From Cornus controversa (taxonomy: Eukaryota; Streptophyta; Magnoliopsida; Cornales; Cornaceae), in the NCBI GenBank assembly GCA_026545225.1, contig CM048846.1, positions 37,583,501-37,647,500 on the forward strand: a DNA stretch of 64,000 bases. The letters are read 5' to 3'. Position numbers and translations under genes: made by a program. A model generated the notes under the pieces. It saw only the letters and a list, made by a program, of their open reading frames with translations. It was not told the DNA's origin and ran no database searches. Of this stretch, positions 60,997-64,000 are shown in pieces. The stretch's first letter is position 1. Each line of letters starts with the position of its first letter.

Positions 60997-62193
60997 GGGA
61001 GCTGATATTGACACTTCACCAATATCCTATGACACTCCACTCCCATCTTTTTGTAAAGTAAAATTACAAAAGTAGTCCTATGTTATGCAATCTTTGATTC
61101 TTATATTTTTAATACCCTAATTGACCTTCTAAATCGAAACTCAATTCTAATTTTATTTTATCTTTCTTAAAAAAATATATTTTTTCAATTGTATCATTGT
61201 TATCCCAAGTAATTTGTGATTGATTTTGTTTTTACTTTTGATTTACCATATAATAATCCATTTATTACCACCCAGATACTATAGTTTAGACATTTTTCAA
61301 TTGAAACTTGTTATTCGTGCCCTATCCTATATAACTAAAAGAATCCAAATTTTGAAATATTGTCTTTTTACTTACAAAACGTGTAATTTGTTTTCCATGT
61401 GTCTTATTTATAAAATAACATAAATTAAAAATTAGAAACATTCCATCAATTTGTGAACAAACAAAACTGAAAGGAAGGGGGGAAAAATAAAAAAACAAAG
61501 GAAGAAAAACATCATATTAATTTTTTTATTTTTATTTTTTGAAGTTTTGGTACAAAAACTCCTTAGCTAAATTAACACAGCTACAATTAAAAAAGCTTTC
61601 CTTAGTTTCCTTAAAGAATTATGTATCATATTTTTGTTTAAGTGAAATTAAACTTTCTTTTGATTTTAAATAAATTATTTTTTTCCAAATAGGTTTTATT
61701 CATTGATATAATGTTTGTTTCCAACTCAAATACTTTTTTTAATATTTCTCTAGCTAATCTATCATTAACAACTTCTTCCCAACTCATCTAATAACGCAAC
61801 TTTTATTATCCTAATCACATGAATTTGATTGATACTCTCTAAATCATTATATTGAATCCTAAACTTTTCTACTTCTAAAATAAATATTGATAAATTGATT
61901 CAATAAGAAGAAATAATACTTTTAAAATCAACTAAAACAATATAGTCTAAAAATTAAAGTTGCATGATTCATAGATTTATAAATTCTTTTCACACCAAAA
62001 AAGAGAGGGAAAGTGAGACAGAAGTTGTAATTTGGAGTCAAGAATTCTAACCTTATCAAATAAGGATAATTAGGGTAGTAAAAATATAAGAATCAAATAT
62101 TCTATTATAGATGGACACATTTGTAATTTTACTTTACAAAAAGATGAGAGTGGAGTGGTAGAGGATATTGGCGGAGTGCCAATATCATCTCCC
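60997..62193. mobile_element. Mutator-like (MULE) non-autonomous element with ~73-bp TIRs
   Basis: 1197 bp. The left end GGGAGCTGATATTGACACTT and the reverse-complemented right end GGGAGATGATATTGGCACTC continue alike for about 73 bp, to 'gtaaagtaaaattacaaa'. Flanks are (TA)n on both sides, with a near 9-bp match (ATATATAGA/ATATATATA), so the target duplication is hidden in the microsatellite. Blocks A and B lack it. Long TIRs with a 9-bp target fit Mutator. The interior is AT-rich, with no transposase. Confidence 0.82.
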
Positions 62194-63558
62194 ATATATA
62201 TATATGCACTAGTCTTGATAATTCTGCTGGGTTAACATTTAGCTGACTAGACGAAGCCAGGGCGTTGTGGGTGGTGGGGCCCACATTGGTGCCGTGTTTT
62301 GTCAAAGCCGAATCGGTAGAAAAATATTTTTATTGAGTATGCTACACTTGTCGATCGGTTTGTTTTGCACTCCAATCACTTGATTCCAACAAGGACACTT
62401 CATAATTAATAGATAAGGATATTGTCTCTCTCCTCCAAATTGTTTAAATGAATAACTGACACATCAGTCGGTACTAATACCGAATTGGTTGTTTTATCAT
62501 TTTTCATTTTTATTTATGCGTGTTTCTGCATGCGTGTATGTATTATTAAAATCCAGCAAATATACTGAGAATCTCTCACTAGTGTTTAAGAAATCTTATG
62601 TGTATTATTAAAACCCACCAAATATATTGAGAATCTCTCATGAGTGTTTAAGAAATCTTAGGGTTTGAAATTTGAATCTTTAATTTATGAATCTTCAATT
62701 GTTTGGAACCGCCACTAATTTTTTTTGAATGTTTGTAATTTTATAGGGCTTTGATTTTTCTTTGGAGCTGGAGTTTGAATTTAAGCTTGTACCATCCTAA
62801 AAGAGATTTTTACCTAATTGTGTGTTACATGTAAAATAGGAGGACGACATATTTTTTATATGTACAAGATATTCTAAGAGACCCGACACCTAATATACAC
62901 AAGCAAATTCGAAATGTATAAGATATTCTAAGAGACTCGACACCTAATATACACAAGTGAATTCGAATTACCCAAACTGTAGAATTAATAAGTGTTTTAT
63001 CTAAAATTCGTTTAGAGTTTAGATCAGCATGCCAATTCCCTCGCCCCGATAAATATCAACAATGCCAAATTTAAGTTATTTCTGGTTGAACAATAGTAAA
63101 GGTGTGTATGTATATATAAATATATATATATATAATAGAAACTTTATCTTAACTATTTCTTTCTCTTCATGTGAAATAATTAAAGAAATATTATTTTTGT
63201 TTTATTTATTTTTATATTGCTAGTTTTTTTTTAATTATAATTTATAACTTGAGACAGATTTTAATTCCCACCCAACTAGTCAATTCGAACACAAATTGCG
63301 CTAGTTAATTTGAGCTCAAATTGGTTAATTGAAGGTTGAGTTGAATTAGGTTTAAGTCAACATGCTTGGGTAGAAGTCTTTCAAACTTTAATTTATACTG
63401 TGAAATGATTTCATCAAAAGATGAAACATTCATGATTGCACTATCTAACATGCATAGAAGAAATTGGAGATGCAAAAGATGAACTCAATGAGGGAGAAAT
63501 TTGGCTACCCTAACAGTAAGACAAATTTTTCTCAAAAGTACTTATTGATATATATATA
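62194..63558. other. Block C flank, non-coding
   Basis: It aligns with 3195-4260 of block A and the corresponding block B parts. It contains a private insertion of about 185 bp (about 62334-62516) and a tandem duplication of about 54 bp (62862-62970) at the position corresponding to the gypsy insertion site in B. It ends where homology with A stops, at about 63558. Confidence 0.6.
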
Positions 63559-64000
63559 TAGGCCAAAGTGCACTAAACCCTCCTGTGCTATCAAATAGGT
63601 GCAAAATACCCCCTGTGCTTTTTTTGGCAGCAAATAACGCCCCTATGGTTTCAGAAGTTGCAATCCACCCCCCTTTGGCACACAACCGTGAGATTTAGCC
63701 GTTAAAATCTGCACATGACTTGTTTATGCCTAATATACCCTCCCTAATTAATTATAATGAAAGAATCCATCACCCACCCATATCCCCATTCGCCCATTTT
63801 TATTAGGCTCTTATCTCTTCTCCCAGCCTTTTCTCTCTTCACCATCCTCTCCCTCTCTCTCCAACAATTTTCCCACTCTCATCAGCAACTTCTTCATAGA
63901 TGGCTCTTCTCCATTGATCTGGGTTCATTTCACCCACCAATCTCGTATTCCCATCAAGATCAAACCAAACTTTTTTATGAAGGAAATGCCAACTGTAAAT
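63559..64000. repeat. Unrelated repeat-like DNA running off the right edge
   Basis: It begins GGCCAAAGTGCACTAAACCC with phrases such as 'ataccccctgtgctt' and 'aacgcccctatggtttc', a style common in dispersed plant repeats, followed by pyrimidine-rich DNA with a short ATG frame from about 63900 that is incomplete at the edge. No family or gene can be assigned. Confidence 0.4.

Noticed and set aside
60825-61046. In-frame N-terminal extension of ATL copy 3
   Set aside because: It encodes Tyr-Ile and Arg-Glu runs from TA and GA microsatellites; the conserved start is the ATG at 60822-60824.

Overview
This window is nuclear DNA of a flowering plant, probably a eudicot. The evidence is an intronless ATL-type RING-H2 gene family, LTR retrotransposons with plant initiator-tRNA-Met primer sites (TGGTATCAGAGC), very AT-rich spacers and dense nested transposons. 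Nothing prokaryotic is present, and I saw no tRNA, rRNA or CRISPR.

The only convincing host genes are three tandem-oriented minus-strand copies of one ATL-family membrane RING-H2 E3 ligase. Copy 1 (2317-3048) is intact. Copy 2 (37485-38174) keeps the RING but has a frameshifted, shorter tail. Copy 3 (60118-60824) is a pseudogene with a frameshift, a 26-bp deletion of the last zinc-ligand pair, and a stop. Each copy sits in a duplicated block: A about 471-12870, B about 36280-59930, C about 59935-63558. The blocks align with one another, so uninterrupted copies give the empty sites of several insertions.

Layout. 1-468: remnant of an unclassified LTR-element family. 471-5400: block A with ATL copy 1. 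5524-10028: complete non-coding LTR element (TSD GTTGT) carrying hairpin-rich tandem repeats and a hAT-type MITE. 10034-17571: AT-rich DNA, relics and a solo LTR of the previous family (15698-16043). 17572-35293: nested cluster with two minus-strand elements and one plus-strand element of the unclassified family, which share a decayed ORF of unknown type, plus a 3.1-kb solo-LTR-like insertion. 36280-48069: block B with ATL copy 2, interrupted by a complete decayed Ty3/gypsy element (38850-44416) and a 1.4-kb TIR element (44882-46272). 48070-59753: large Copia element, Sirevirus-like and gag-only, with a 4.4-kb LTR-like element inserted in gag. 59754-63558: end of block B, then block C with ATL copy 3 and a MULE-like TIR element. 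63559-64000: an unrelated repeat running off the edge.

The genes do not form a pathway. The window records tandem duplication of one ligase gene followed by its decay amid transposon insertion. All boundaries were read by eye. No alignment or database search was run.
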